Assembly (NCBI RefSeq): GCF_037975245.1
Contig: NC_092570.1
Coordinates: forward strand, 5,895,001-5,959,000
From: Apostichopus japonicus
Lineage: Eukaryota > Echinodermata > Holothuroidea > Aspidochirotida > Stichopodidae
Direction of reading: 5' to 3'
Length of the DNA stretch: 64,000 nt
Of the stretch, positions 46,177-60,890 are shown one piece after another. The notes beneath the pieces are model-generated. The model had not been told where the DNA came from, did not search any database, and was given only the letters and a program-made list of their open reading frames with translations. How positions within the stretch are numbered: position 1 is the first letter of the stretch; the number at the start of each line of letters is the position of its first letter. The position numbers were made by a program, and so were the translations under genes.

Positions 46177-48101
46177 CCTAAGTCACCTGGGGGCGCTGTT
46201 CATCACTGGTATCCAGAGCCGCTTGAAATAATCAAAGAACTTAATATATAGCTTTATCATCAAGGCGAAACTTTTCTACCTGATGTGTAAAGGAGAACGA
46301 GCGGTGAAAATGGTTCACCTGTGTTATACCTGTTGGTCCTACAAGAATAAATACATTTTTTGGGGCATAAAGAATAAAGAAGTTAAGGGTGGGTGGGGGA
46401 CAATATCGTTTAAATCACCAAATAATACATTGAGTTTATTGAGGAAAATATCATTACTGAGGATTAGAAACACGGCATCACTCCAGAATTTAACAACAAA
46501 GGGTAGTACCATACCAAATGGGATAAGTTCTCACCACATGTCTTGTGTTAGTGTTATGTCCCGCTTCAGAGCACCCTCATTGTCAGTACGAGCAGTATGA
46601 ATATCATGTTTCTAACAGATCAAGGTAAGGAATTGTTTTGTACTGACAATGCCAGTGCTTTGAAAGCATGACATTGGAGTACAGTTTACAGAGGTATCAT
46701 CATTAGAAAATTGCCCAACTGCTTGCGTGTTTCCTTCAAGAAATGCATATTCATCACCTAAAGTACCGATACTCACAAACACTCAAACTTGGCTTACAAC
46801 CATCATTCTCATTGTTGCATTATAAAACGCTTTGTAGTCACACAAAATACCCGACGTTAATAACCAAACTGAGCCTAGACCTAATAGTCTGTTGATGTCG
46901 AATCCATTTGACAATTTTGCCCTAAGTTGACCTTCTAGCATATCACACGTTTCTCGTGGATTTAGTTTGTACCGAGTGACTATATCTATATACGCAAATC
47001 ATCTAAACCATGTTATAACACTTCAATGTTTCGGCTAGACCAAATCCCAAGTCGACAGTGAATAGACTTTTGCGTAACGATTATTGTACTGATTACTTTA
47101 ATCACGTATTCTGCAAATCCTTTTCGTTCAGCTTTTTGAAAGCTTCTGAAATATATTATCGTTACTTTACAAATACTTGTCTCTGCATGAAAGAAGCTCT
47201 CCATTCCAATAAAAATCGACTAAATCTTATTTGCCATTTAAAAATAAAATAAAAGCTAGAGTGAACAATGGCCCATGAAGATTGACATAACTCAAGAGCT
47301 AAAAGAGGCTGTGAGGTTTTATAAGAGAAATCCACATGGGCCAATCAGTGGTTCACATCAGCAGTTAGGAACTACTGACGGGTGGGGGGGTTCTGACCTT
47401 CTCACCCAAGAAGCACACCTAAGCGATGCGGTGGGAGGTGTGCACTATACATGACCTAAACTGAGCACCCGGAGATTCAGAACAGTTCGGGCATCCAGAT
47501 AGCAGATGAACACCTCTCGGTCAAGGATTGGATGATAAGTGCCTATAAAATACACCACTCACTCGGCCCGGTCTAGTTCATTGTTGGTATTCGCCTTCGT
47601 TGTTCATTACATCCTTTCTTTTTGTTTACTGAGTGAGTTTTTGTGGACTAAAGTAGTAGTTGACATTATTTTAATTATTATCTGGTATATCCGGCTACTT
47701 TTACATATATATAAAAACCTAGGCCTATATACTTATACACGTATACTTTATAAATATATAAACACCTAGGCTAATATATACAAGTATACTTTCATAAATA
47801 TATAAACACCTAGGTCTAAATATACTTTTAAAAGTATACTTTAATATATAAATACTTCGGCCTATATATACTTTTATAAAATATATAATTACCTATTTAT
47901 ACTTTTACACTATGAATTACATATATCAACGACTGCCTAAATGGGGGCGCTATTAATTTTCGGTTCACTCTCCAAACTTACCCACCACATATACCTACCG
48001 CAAAAGGGTGTGATCGGTGCATACTATACTACTGCTATCAATGTTCTCTTTGTTTAGATTTACATCATAATGCAACTTATTTGTATGAATATTATCTCCC
48101 G
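46177..48101. other. Intergenic repeat debris; possible LTR-like segment
   Basis: No gene recognised. A TATA-like CTATAAAATACACC at about 47,544, followed by a pyrimidine-rich stretch, looks like the promoter part of an LTR, but I cannot find matching ends. From about 47,690 to 47,910 there is a degenerate AT-rich tandem with ACCTAGGCCTA and TATACTTT words, unit about 60 bp. Confidence 0.35.
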
Positions 48102-48118
48102 CACTCTAAAAAAAAATT

Positions 48119-48410
48119 ACATAGGTTGTGTAAAATTCTACACAACTGCTGTGTAACTAGTGCACCTATCAACCTTGTGTAGAAACTGCACAACTGTTGT
48201 GTAAGTGATCATTTACACAACAGTTGTGTTAAATCTACTCACAGTTGTGTATATCCCAATACACAATACTTGTGTAAATTGTACACAACCAGTTTGCAAT
48301 TTCAGCACACCTTGTGTAAAAAAACATACACAAGTTGTGTTAATTCTACACAACCTTTTTACAATTGATTAGTGTAATGTACACAACTATGAGCACATAT
48401 TACACATACT
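48119..48410. repeat. Subterminal TGTGTAA motif cluster of the transposon
   Basis: More than ten copies of TTGTGTAA, ACACAACT or close variants in both orientations in under 300 bp, including the palindrome-like ACACAACTGTTGTGT. The other end of the element (52,910-53,028) holds about six more. Such clusters are typical binding platforms at CACTA element ends. Confidence 0.8.
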
Positions 48411-48894
48411 TTGTACAGTCTTAACACATTCTGTAGCAATAGTTCATAGCACAGAGCATAAGTATCAATTAAAAAATAATATCCAGTATAGACTATACAC
48501 AGCCTCAATGTTTTGGTATGTATCAACCATGTCCGGAATAAGGTTATCAGTTCTCCTGTTGTGCTTCACATATCTTTGGATGTTATAAATAGTAGCTTGC
48601 TAATTGTGTGGATTCTACAGTAAGACCTGTGTTAAACTTAACTGCAAATTGCATAACTATAGATGTACAGTAGGACACTATTCACGATACAAAAAAGGAT
48701 ATCAATTTTCTTGGTACTGTATATATTTATTTTGGGGAGATCAAAACAAATGCTCTCCATTACAATGAATAAAACCGTAAAACATATAATAAAGAGAAGA
48801 AAAGTTGATAGAATTCAGCGACTTACGTTACACAACAAGAAATAAAACAGAAATATGTACTTTAATAGATATAAACTATAAATCAATGGATTGG

Positions 48895-49827
48895 TCATTT
48901 CCACATCATCATTGAAAGAATAAGTTGTAGGCTATTCTTCCTTTGAAACAAGTAATGGGTCTTACAATATTCACCATCATGGAAGTCACCCATAACACCA
49001 TCAGTGCTCCCCCTATGTTCATTGACACATTCTACAAAGCCAGGACTCTCAAAAATAAGTTTGATGACATCTTTGATAGGAACATAGTAGAAAACACGAG
49101 GGGTTGGCACCTGCATCACATTCCCATTAGTTATATCAGTTCTTGGTGCATACCCTAATGTTTTCTCTTTCTCAATAGGTTGGATAAAATTCTTTGATGC
49201 CAGCAGATACTGCAGTTGCTTGTAATCTGTCTCTATGTCATAAAACGGTTTTTGACAAAGTAAAAACTTCTCAAAGAGCTCAAGAACAGGCTCACTGTTA
49301 GTATCAACATTCTGGCTATGCAAAAATGCTTTTGTGTTTTCTTTTAGACTTCCAACAAGGTCATCAAAAGGCTGAGACATATCTTGCACCATAGTTGACA
49401 CTGAACTTTGAGACACACTACTGAAAGATTTAAGTTTGCAAATTAGCATGAGAGCTCGTTCCTTAACTTGCTGTTCATCAAGGTGATCCCACTCTTCATT
49501 ATATGCATCATCATCACTATCTTCATCCATGTCATCAATGCAAATGTCATCTTGCTGTATGTTTCCTATCACAGCCTCCACAGGCAAATCATCATCTTGC
49601 TCTTGGATATGTTCTCCATTGCAAATATTAGGCATTGTGTGTTGTTTAATGATGTGCCTTTTGAAGCTGTAACATTTCCAGAAGCTTTGCTGACATCCAT
49701 TTTCTTCACACACTGCAATAGATCTAAAATCACTTCCTCTAAGCAAAGAAAAGGCTCTGAAATGTGCAAAGAGCCCCTTTATGCCACCATTAACTTCAGT
49801 TTGACAGTGGAAACACTCTAGCGCCAT
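48895..49827 (-). pseudogene. Transposon-borne zinc-finger ORF (310 codons), frameshifted at its end
   Basis: The frame starts MALECFHCQTEV. It has a C2H2 finger at residues ~39-61 (C-x4-C-x12-H-x4-H), an acidic stretch at ~75-115 (DDMDEDSDDDAYNEEW), and a C-terminal part with FYDIETDYKQLQYLLASKNF and FYYVPIKDVIKLIFESPG. I recognise this arrangement from uncharacterised repeat-borne proteins common in fish and invertebrate genomes. After NSLQL the frame is lost: a shifted frame continues FNDDVEMTNPL, the expected next motif, then stops. So the gene is truncated and frameshifted. Confidence 0.7.
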
Positions 49828-50037
49828 TGTTAATACAAAATTATATATTTCTTTGTAGTGTTTACTTGTTTTGCTAACTCCCTGGCAGTAACAACAGCTT
49901 CCTTATCAAAATTTGTGGGATCAGAGAGAGCTTTATTATTTGTCTTGTTTGATTTTGTTCAAACCCTTACTGCACCTCCACTTGAAAAAAAATCATCACC
50001 GTTTCTTTTCCTTCATTCTTCAGGGCCTCAAAGTTCC

Positions 50038-50129
50038 TCATAAACGTGATTCTCGGTCCAACTTTTGGGAACGTTCTTTTATTTCTTCCTTTCCCAGCAA
50101 CAGGAAATTGTCTATGTCAATCTCATTTT
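50038..50129 (-). pseudogene. Second half of SAM-like domain, frameshifted
   Basis: After a TTTTAG acceptor the frame reads ENEIDIDNFLLLGKEEIK, matching the middle helices of a SAM domain and following in phase from the exon at 52,555-52,618. The expected continuation (VGPRITFMRNFEALKNEG) is present, but two frame changes away, so the domain cannot be translated intact from this copy. Confidence 0.6.
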
Positions 50130-52554
50130 CTAAAATTAAAAGAAAAAGATGATTTACTTGAAGTGTTACAAACAAGATATGGAATGGAATGAACATTAGT
50201 CAAAATGACAGTTATTAACTGAACTGGTACTTAAGGTGTGCATGCTGGAACATCCACATGCCATTCATTACTTTGGAGGTATTCCCTGTTACTATCAGTA
50301 CATAGAAATTGTTTCTTTTGCAAATCTGTGAACTAGCCTTTCATTGTCATTAATGAAAACTTATACCATAACTTCTGCACTTACAGATGGTCAGAGTGCA
50401 TGACAAAACTACACAAAGGGATAAGCTTTGATAGGATTTTAGAGGCACAAACTGAAAACACTCAGCTTTTAATGCAAATGCACACAAGATTGCCCTATGC
50501 ATTCAATATCCCCTTTCCCAACTTAAGGGAAAGCTGTAGTAATTTATCAATGATTTCTAATATATTGAAAAAATAGGTCAAGGCTTCTAGCCTTTGCTAT
50601 ACAGTATTAACATTAGCATTCTTGGGTTACAATAGCAATTGCCTAATCTATGTGAATTTCTATTGTGATATTTATGCAAACTTCAACAGCAACATGCCAA
50701 AAACATCGGTTCATATAGTTCACTACATAGGCCTAGCCTACACTACGCTCTGCACGCGACTTACGTAATTTAAACTTACTGTAGTGCACAGCAGATTCAT
50801 AATGCTCTATGAAAAGTTCTGCTGGAATCCTGCTGGAGTATAATCAAAGTTTGATTTGAATACAGTAACCAATTTAGTGCTGTGCTTGGTAGTTAAGGCT
50901 AGATGAACAGCTAAACAGCAAAACTGCTGTACATAGTTGGTTGGGATTTTGATTGACAATAGCCTATTGACGAATGTGATCTGATCACTGCATTGATGAT
51001 TGCGCAAAAAAAAAAAGGTGTCAGCCTGCATCGTTGACGCTAGCAGCCACAAAGTGCAATTGCATAACGCAGCTGATAATAGTAAAATATGATCAACTAC
51101 GTAGTTTAATGACCGCTGTTAGTAGCCACTAGCTTCAAACAAGAAAGCTGTTTAGCTGGTGCCACAGAAGTATACATACTTCCATCAAATTTCAATGAAT
51201 CAGCATCCTAGGAAAATACTATAAGCCTACAGGATGAAAATGGGTTCAGAAAATGAAGCAGACATGCACTCATAATACTTAGCAATTTTAGAAAACTTAG
51301 TTGCCCTTCTCATTAACAAGAATGTAGAATTATAGGCCTCAACTTTATAAAAAGGCCATTACTGGGGAAATATTCAACGACATCATCAGCTCCAAGTCCA
51401 AGGGCTTAGAGTATAAGAAGCATATGTATTAAACCTGGCACCTGAGCAACATCAATTTTTCAAACTAAGGGGAGAATTCCTGGGAACAACCTTGGTTTGA
51501 TTTGTGTAGGCTTAGATTTAGAAGTAAGACATCAAATCAGGATAGGCCTATCTTCATGATTTCTAGGATTGTACTTGTAGCCTCTATACTCTAGTCATGA
51601 GTAATTTTCTCTTTCAAATCAAAATAAAAAAACCTATAATGCAGGATTTTAGAAATATCCTATGATATTTTAAAAGGAGATAAATAAGTGCAATAGATTC
51701 AGCGCAGCCGTTTACTTTGATAAATAAAATGCTTTCGTTGATAAACAAACTATGCCTAGGCTATAGGCCTACTACTGTATAGTAAAGGCTTCATAATTGA
51801 CGCACCCCCGTAATTGACGCACCTTCAATTATTACTAGCAACGATACAGCAGGCCACCTAAACTTTTTGCAGTCAAGCAGAATGACACATTTCATGAGTT
51901 TGAATCCATTTCAGCTATTTGCTGACCAAATTGTGGTATTTTTTAAGCTTTTAACACACTCCCACCAGTTTTGCACATTTTTTGGTCATTTGGAAATCTT
52001 ACTCCCTAAAAATAACCAACAATACCTCAATATGATAAAACTGCTCTGTGGAACCTGACCAGTCTGAGCTTAGAGGCTCAGAGCATAACAAACAGCATCT
52101 AAAGTCAATGGATGTATACTAAGGCCTACACTACAGTTAGCTTTTCAACGAATGTGTCAATTTAGGGGTATGAAAGAACTTGACACGGCAGACATTTTGT
52201 GGTCAAATTCTGCTCAATTGTACGGTGCATAAGCACAGAACCTGAAATATTTCGAGATCATAACATTTCTAAGGAACTACACATATGAAAAACACATACA
52301 GTCGAGTCATTTGGATTTTTCCTTGATAGATATCGTTGATCAAGTCCTTAAGTGCGTCAATTATGAGCCCACCATGCTACTAGATATAGGCCTATGCCTA
52401 TACTGTGTAACGTTAGGTCTAACGTTAGTAATTATTACTTGTACTAGGCCTATTACTAGTCTGTACACTACACTGTATAAACTACGAGAGCCTGTGATTT
52501 GCACGAAGTTGCGTTGGCAAACCAAATTAGTTTCAAGAAATATTTTCAACTAAC

Positions 52555-52618
52555 CTTCATATATGTCCTGCATATAAGAAAGACCCCATTCCTTGAGTTT
52601 TTCTTGGACAAAGTTCAT
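52555..52618 (-). pseudogene. First exon of SAM-like transposon protein
   Basis: A 64-nt exon with ATG at 52,618 reading MNFVQEKLKEWGLSYMQDIY, then a GTTAGT donor in phase 1. It resembles the first helix of a SAM domain (x-V-x-x-W-L-x-x-W-G-L). It lies close to the right end of the element, as expected for the first exon of its gene. Confidence 0.55.
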
Positions 52619-53034
52619 CGTTGACAGGTAAAAATTAGGTAATTATAACAGCAGACGGTTACCAGCGTAAGTATTGATGACTGATAGAACGGCGTCAGTA
52701 AAGTACAGTGCAGTGATAGCCTATATAAAATTCCCGGGCGGCAGTTTATTGCCAGATAAAGCTACGAAATCTTAAAAAAACATTTTTACTCAACTTAAAA
52801 ATCCAGGAAAAATTAAAAGTAAAGTGCAAATGAAATTATAAACTGATTTTAATTTTATAATCTGCTTACAGTACTGAATAAATTAATACATTGAAATTAA
52901 AGCAGGAAAGTGGTTGTGTAACTGACGAACATAGCTCGAACTACACAACCAAGTGTTAGTTTCAATCACAATTGTGTAAAATGACATTTACACAGAGCCT
53001 GTGTAGAAATATTTACACAACTGTTTTAAGAGTG

Positions 53035-54907
53035 CGGAGAAACGCTTTGTAAATTATAGAGAAAAACATAGTCACTTTCAGCACAATTGACAAGATGACA
53101 TAACTAAACATACTGTTGCCAGATAAATTCTTAAAACATAACCAGATTTGTAAAATTAGATCTTCGCCATACAGAAAGCTAAGACGACATGGGTTTTAAT
53201 TAAAGATGCAGAAATTTCCAACAAGTTTGTCAAAGTAATCAACTTCGGCCACCGAAATGTACCTTTAATCTATTAACTCACTTAAAAAAAAACTTACAGA
53301 AAGTACTCTCCCTCTGCCAGTAATTTTGAAGTACATATATACATGTCAGAAAGGGGATTAACTCTTCTTTTTACTCTATATATATAATATATATATAAGA
53401 GCCATATAATGGGGTCCGGGGGGGGGGGGGGTGTTGGCGTGCCGCATTGTTTCTGGAACTTACAATTCTCTCATAGTAATTGCAGAGCAAGAAAATACAT
53501 TTTCACGTTTTATATATTCAACGTACTTCGATATGGGTGATTCTGTATAGTGAGGTGAACATTTGAATGGCCGAGCAATGATGAGGGAGGGGTAGACCGT
53601 CGATTAGGATCGGTTGCAGCAATAAGCTAGGGGCGACACCAGATATCCAAGTTTCTTTCTTGCACTTAATACCTATTTAACAAAAGATACATGTTTATGT
53701 CGCCACATCATCAGAACAACTGCCTGGGGTAAGACTTATGTGCATAACTCTAGTTACGTCAATGCAGCATGCACCCAAAACATGTATAGCTGAATTCTTA
53801 ATGAACTAGTGTTATCCTGTCTAGTTATTACTCCTGATCGTGTCATTCTGCTCATTCAACTTGTACTATAATTTCTTTCACTAGCCTGGGGTCTTCTACT
53901 CTGTTAAGCCGCGCAATTCAGGCTTTATAGAAGAGTTCCTTTTACATTGAACTGTTTTCTGTTATAAAGCAAATAAATAAAAAATAATACAAAAACAAAG
54001 CAAAGCAAAACATGAGAATAACATATATGAAGGTCATTATCTAGTGCCTATACATCTTGGTATTCTCACGATGTTGTTCAGCTTCCTCCCTCACTTGCAC
54101 GGCCCTTCAATTCAATTTCAGTAAGCAAAACAACAAAATGGAGTAAACTTGTAAGCCCCAGTGGGGGAAGAGGTTGTGAACTTTTTGGATGGGTGCTATT
54201 TGACTACTTTGAATTTCTAGTTAGAGTAAGTTCCTCCCGGGCTTCCCTCCCTCCCTCCCCCCTCCCCCCAGCTGAGAACGTCCACGGGCATCAATCTTCC
54301 CGAACCAATCAACCAACTAAGCTATCCAGTGCATCTTTTAAAGCAACACTGATATGCGAATTATTGCTAGCCTGTGAAAAGAAATCAGTTTGAAATATAT
54401 TTATATAGCACCAATAATATTTCCCAATAGTAGTGTCTATAGTTGTGTCCCCTGTGTAATTTATTTCCCCTGTGTAATAAACCTTCCCCCTTCACTTTTT
54501 TCCCCATTCTCTTCTTATCTTTTTGTGGCATTTTCTAGTAACGCTCACAGAGTCAGTGGACTGTGTGCATTACCCCTCAGTGGACTTCCTGCTAGAAGGA
54601 CCATTAAGCCTTGTGTGGTTTGGGTCACACTTAGGTTACTCTTAGGTTACGCTAAGTTAGTGATAATTAATCTGTTATTTCCAACACTAACAGACCAGGC
54701 CTTGCTTTATTCTCCCTTAAGTGTAGTAAGTATGTTCACACTCTCTGGAATCTCTGGTGGAGTAAGTTAAAGATGTGGGAAGACAGTTTATCTACTTCCT
54801 GGAGTATTGGTAGCCAGTCTAAGTAAAATCTTGTCTGGTAGGGTGGGGTAACAACCTTCCCTTTGTTCTAAGAATGGCTTAAAACAACTAAGTTTGCAAG
54901 CAACTAT
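53035..54907. other. Intergenic, no gene recognised
   Basis: A short (TA)n at about 53,380, a G-run at 53,417-53,430 and a C/T-rich stretch at about 54,240-54,270. No protein motif in any open frame. Confidence 0.45.
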
Positions 54908-54990
54908 ACCATTCACCAAGACACTCCAAGCTGCCATGCACCTGGCGGTAACAGACTGTACCAGTTTAATTAGAAATTAATTATATTAAT
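54908..54990 (+). repeat. Direct repeat, copy 1 (about 83 bp)
   Basis: ACCATTCACCAAGACACTCC and onward, ending ATTAATTATATTAAT. A matching copy lies 1.8 kb downstream at 56,717. The first 35 bp are identical and the rest has small changes. This could mark a duplicated block or the edges of an old insertion. Confidence 0.85.
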
Positions 54991-56716
<1,726 letters not shown>

Positions 56717-56801
56717 ACCATTCACCAAGACACTCCAAGCTGCCATGCACCTTCAGTAGAGACAGACTTTGCCAGTTTCATTAGAAATTAATTATATTAA
56801 T
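56717..56801 (+). repeat. Direct repeat, copy 2 (about 85 bp)
   Basis: Partner of the copy at 54,908-54,990. It carries a few extra bases after the shared CTGCCATGCACCT and ends in the same ATTAATTATATTAA. Confidence 0.85.
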
Positions 56802-58029
56802 ATATACTGAGATATTGTTGATGAGTATTTTTCAACCTATCGAGGGATCGTGTTCATAGATGTCCTCTTAGACGGTAGTCTTAGACGCCGGAACCCCACC
56901 CCTGGTCTGGGTGACCAAGAGACTTATGATGTTTTTCCAGTAGTAGACGCCATTCGTGGACTGAGGGACGAATCAATTACTAGACGAGATGGGCGTGTCC
57001 CCCGAGATATTAGTATTTGTAGGCATATTAGTGTTAGGCCATGATGACTGTAATGTGTTATTTATGTTTTAACTTTATTGCATTTTATATATTTTTAGTC
57101 ATTTTGTACATCGTAATTCTCTTTTACCGTCATGGTGAATAAACAATATTTACCCTGCGGATTACGATAGAGCATTGCGTTTGTACTTCATTTTAATATG
57201 TACTTGTGTCATTTATATCTTCACAAAGGCAGGCGACTCATCGCACAATTGAACCCCGCTTCCCTTAATCTTATGTATCTTGTGGTTGCGTAACCAGCAC
57301 ATATTTAGTCCTAAAGCTAAGTGCTACATATATATATATATATATATACATATTTGCAGAAACACATACCTCAAAATAACTGACGTAATACGTCCATCCA
57401 AACGGGACAACTCGTATCATGGGCTCACTTCAATATAGGCTTCAAGAGAGCAGAGGCAGTTGTGTGACTTCCCTGTTCTCCAAATTTGAGTGGTTCTTTT
57501 GCTTTCGACATCCATTTTCATGATTTGGGAAATTCATAGATTGTCAATTAGCAAGGAAAAAATCACCAAACATCATCTTATTTCAAAGTATCTGGCAGTT
57601 TTAAGGGGCAATCAAAGTAGGTAGAGATGGGCAGGGGCAGCGGAAGATGGTCCAATCGGGAGGTGGGGGGGGGGGTAAACTCTAGGGGCATTGGGACATT
57701 TAACTTTTACATGAGAGTTACTTTAAAATATTCTAACAAAAAAAAAGGATCCTCTATGCTTTCTTTTTCCACAAATTCCAGTACTTGAATATTTTTCAAC
57801 AAAACGGCACTCATTTAATAACTCTCCGCACTAATTTTCAAACAACAGGGCACTTTTCAATACTATAATTTTCCTAACAACCAGATTGCAAAAAATGCAT
57901 TGTGGTTTCGATGATGTAACGAGCAGTTTTTTCATGAATCTGACCAAACGTATAGTGAGAGTGTACAACATACTTGATCTTAGTAAGTAATATAGTGAAA
58001 AGCAGTGTGATGTGCAAACAATAAATTTA
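56802..58029. other. Intergenic, no gene recognised
   Basis: A 64-codon plus-strand frame at 56,850-57,044 (MFIDVLLDGSLRRRNPTPGL) is richer in coding-like codons than its surroundings but has no known motif; an AATAAA lies at 57,139. Short (TA)n at 57,328-57,349. Confidence 0.35.
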
Positions 58030-58775
58030 CAATGACACAGGCTGTCCTGAAATGACCATTGTCCTCAACAACAGGCTTCTTGTACTAAATGTGATAGATA
58101 CATCAACATACTAAATATTACATCTGTCCTTGTTGAAATATTGTGTAAAACATGGTTTTCACAATTTGACCCCCGGTGAGTTCAAATGACCATTCACCTC
58201 CGTCCTCATTAGGCTTTTTATACTCAATGTGGTACAATTCCATACCAAATATGCGATCTGTTTAAGCTTCCCTTGCGATATTATATTTAGGAAGGTTTGT
58301 TAGTGTAGAACGACTGGTAAGAGGGAAGTGAAGTAAATGTGTGGCGTTTGTTGACTTCAAATGACCTTTGACCTCCACCAAAGGCAACAATTGGCCCCTT
58401 AAAGTTGATATGGTGCATCTACAAACCAAATATGAGATCTGACCAAGGTTCCCTTCTTGCAATCATGTTTACGAAGTTTTCACTATTTGACTTCTGATGA
58501 CCCCAAATGACCTTTGACCTCCCCCCCCCCCAAAAAATACGCTACTTGTACTCCATGTGGGAACTCTACACACAAAATATAAGATCTGCCCAAGCTTCCC
58601 TTCTTGAGATATATCGTGTTTACAAGGTTTTCACAATTTTGACCCCTGGTGACCCCTGTCTCCCATCAAAAACTATAAGCTTCTTGGACTCAATGTGGTT
58701 CATATACATATTAAATATGAGATCTGCTCAAGCTTATCTTTTTGAGATATCGTGTTAACAAGGTTTCCGCGAAGG
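58030..58775 (+). repeat. Degenerate tandem repeat, units about 145-200 bp
   Basis: Four to five units share, in order: AAATGACCTTTGACCTCC, a CTTGTACTCxATGTGG word, AAATATGAGATCTG, CAAGCTTCCCTTCTTGAGAT, and GTTTACAAGGTTTTCACAAT. Units near 58,140, 58,350, 58,500 and 58,640 are the clearest. Non-coding. Confidence 0.8.
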
Positions 58776-59159
58776 TTAGGATTATCAACGAAACCAATAA
58801 GGCATTTTCCATTAAAGGCAAGTTAAGGTTTGGTGAACTTAGGAGGGAGTGGTGCATTGGATCACCCTGCATGGCTACTTCTGTTTAGCCGTTTATCCTT
58901 TATAGTTTCGTCCAGTATTCTCAATTTGGAACAGGCCTTACCGACACTACTGTATAGATTAACTCTTTTCAGGCGATAAACTGACAGAGAATTCACAAAA
59001 GTGCCATTAGCGTCCTTTATGTATGTCTTAACATTCAAAGAGCTTCCTTGTTTGTTTAGGACAGTGCCATATCTGAAAAAGGTCGCTATAACAGAAATCC
59101 GGATATTTGCATGATAAAGTTTTTATTTATATCTTCATCTAAGATATAATATATATAGT

Positions 59160-60890
59160 TTTGGGTCCTTGCTTTAGCAAAAGGAACCTATGAAGTCAGG
59201 TTTGGGTGTTTGCGTGTGTGCGCGTGTGTATGTGTGTGTGCATCTGCGACACTTGCTTGGGTACACTGTAACTCAACAAGGGAAAGTTGTACTTAACTCA
59301 AACTTGGTATATAGATCCGCCATAGTGAGAAGGTGTGCCCTATTGTTTTTGGTGCCTGTGAAGGTCACCAAAGGTCAGTTAGGGGCCAAAAACCCAAAAT
59401 ATTAAAACTTCAATAACTCCCAGTGGCAATGTGCGACAAGATATTTTGGGACAAGTTGTGAACTGGTTAGGAGAACATTTTCAAGTTTAACGGTCATGTG
59501 ATCCGAGGTCACCAAAGGTCAACTAACGTTGAAAAACAAGTATTTTTGCGATAACTTGAGAACGAATTGTCCGTTAAGGTTGGGCGTTGCTTCAATGTAA
59601 TCCAATTGTTGACCCGCATCTATGTGACCTTTGACCTCAATTTGACCTCCGGTGACCTTTACGTGTTTTGGGGATTTTTACAGCGTTGTTGCTATTTTCA
59701 GATGTCAAAGGTACCTTCTGATCAAAAATGTCAATAGGTTGACCCCGTGTGACCTTTGTGTGCGAAGTTATATGGGGTCAAAGTTCTTTCGGTAAGAGTT
59801 AGGATGGCTGTACAGACTTGTCGTTTTGTTTTTTGGAATCAGAAGATCAAACTACATCTGAAACCAAGGTCAAAAGGTCAAAGGTCACATTAGAAAAAAT
59901 ATGCATATTTTGAGAGAAAACGAGCACCTTTGAAAGGTACCACATGTTAGAGGTACCTTCTGATCATAAATGTCAATGGGTTGACCCCCGTGTGACCTTC
60001 GTGTGCGAAGGTATACAAGGTCAAAGCTAATTTTCAGACATTTAATGCAATAACTCCCAGTTCCAATGTGTGACACGATTGATATTTTTGGACAAGTTGC
60101 AAATGGTATAGGGGAACATTTTCAAACTTAACGGTCATGTGATCGGAGGTCACCAAAGGTCAATTAATGTTAAAAAACTAGTATATTGGGGGAAGAAAAT
60201 GGGCAAAGAAAAAAATGTTTGAATTTTTATAGTTTGATGCTATATTTACGTCCCACCTATCAAAAATGTCAATAAGTTGACCCAAGGTGACCTTTGTGGG
60301 TTCAGTTATATGAGGTCAAGGTTAATCTTCAGACATTTAGTGCAATAACTTCCAGTGTCAAGGTGTGACACAGTTGATATTTTGGGACAAGTTGCAAATG
60401 GTATAGGAAACTTAACGGTCATGTGATCTGAGGTCACCAAAGGTCAATTAATGATAAAAAACTAGCATTTTTGCGATAACTTGAGAGCGAATTGTCCGTT
60501 AGGGTTGGAAGTTGCTTCAATGTAATTCAATTGTCGACCCGCATCTGGGTGACCCTTGACCTCAACTTGACCTCTGTGACCTTTAAGTGTTTTGGGGATT
60601 TTTACAGTTTCGATGCTATTTTCAGATGTCAAAGGTACCCTCTGATCATAAATGTCAATGGGTTGACCCCCGTGTGACCTTAAGTTCGTGTGTGAAGTTA
60701 TGCAAGTTCAAAGTTAAGGTTTAGATATATAATGCAATTAACTCCCAGTGCCAAGGTCTGACACGATTGATATTTTGGGACAAGTTGTGAATGGGGTGGT
60801 GGAACATTTTCAAACTTAACGGTCATGTGATCTGAGGTCACCAATGTTATCATATCTGTTGCCCCGCTTGTAAGTGACCTTATATTTCTT
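59160..60890 (+). repeat. Long tandem repeat rich in AGGTCA / TGACCT half-sites
   Basis: The unit, up to about 640 bp, contains AACTCCCAGTGCCAATGTG, GGTCATGTGATCTGAGGTCA, CCAAAGGTCAATTAATGTT, TTGCGATAACTTGAGAACGA and GTGACCTTTGACCTCAATTT. AACT(C/T)CCAGT starts at about 59,413, 60,052, 60,346 and 60,740, so some copies are partial. It contains dozens of AGGTCA or TGACCT words, including a DR2-DR1 triplet at 59,867-59,887. Non-coding. Confidence 0.85.

Larger units (their letters stand above)
48102..53034 (-). mobile_element. CACTA/EnSpm-like DNA transposon, 4.93 kb, defective
   Basis: The ends are CACTCT at 48,102 and its complement AGAGTG at 53,029-53,034, flanked on both sides by CG (possible 2-bp target duplication). 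Subterminal DNA (48,119-48,410 and 52,910-53,028) is packed with inverted TTGTGTAA / TTACACAA motifs, as in CACTA elements where the transposase binds subterminal repeats. Inside, on the minus strand, are a SAM-like coding remnant and a zinc-finger ORF, both frame-damaged. No recognisable TNP2-type transposase remains, so this copy should be non-autonomous. Confidence 0.72.
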
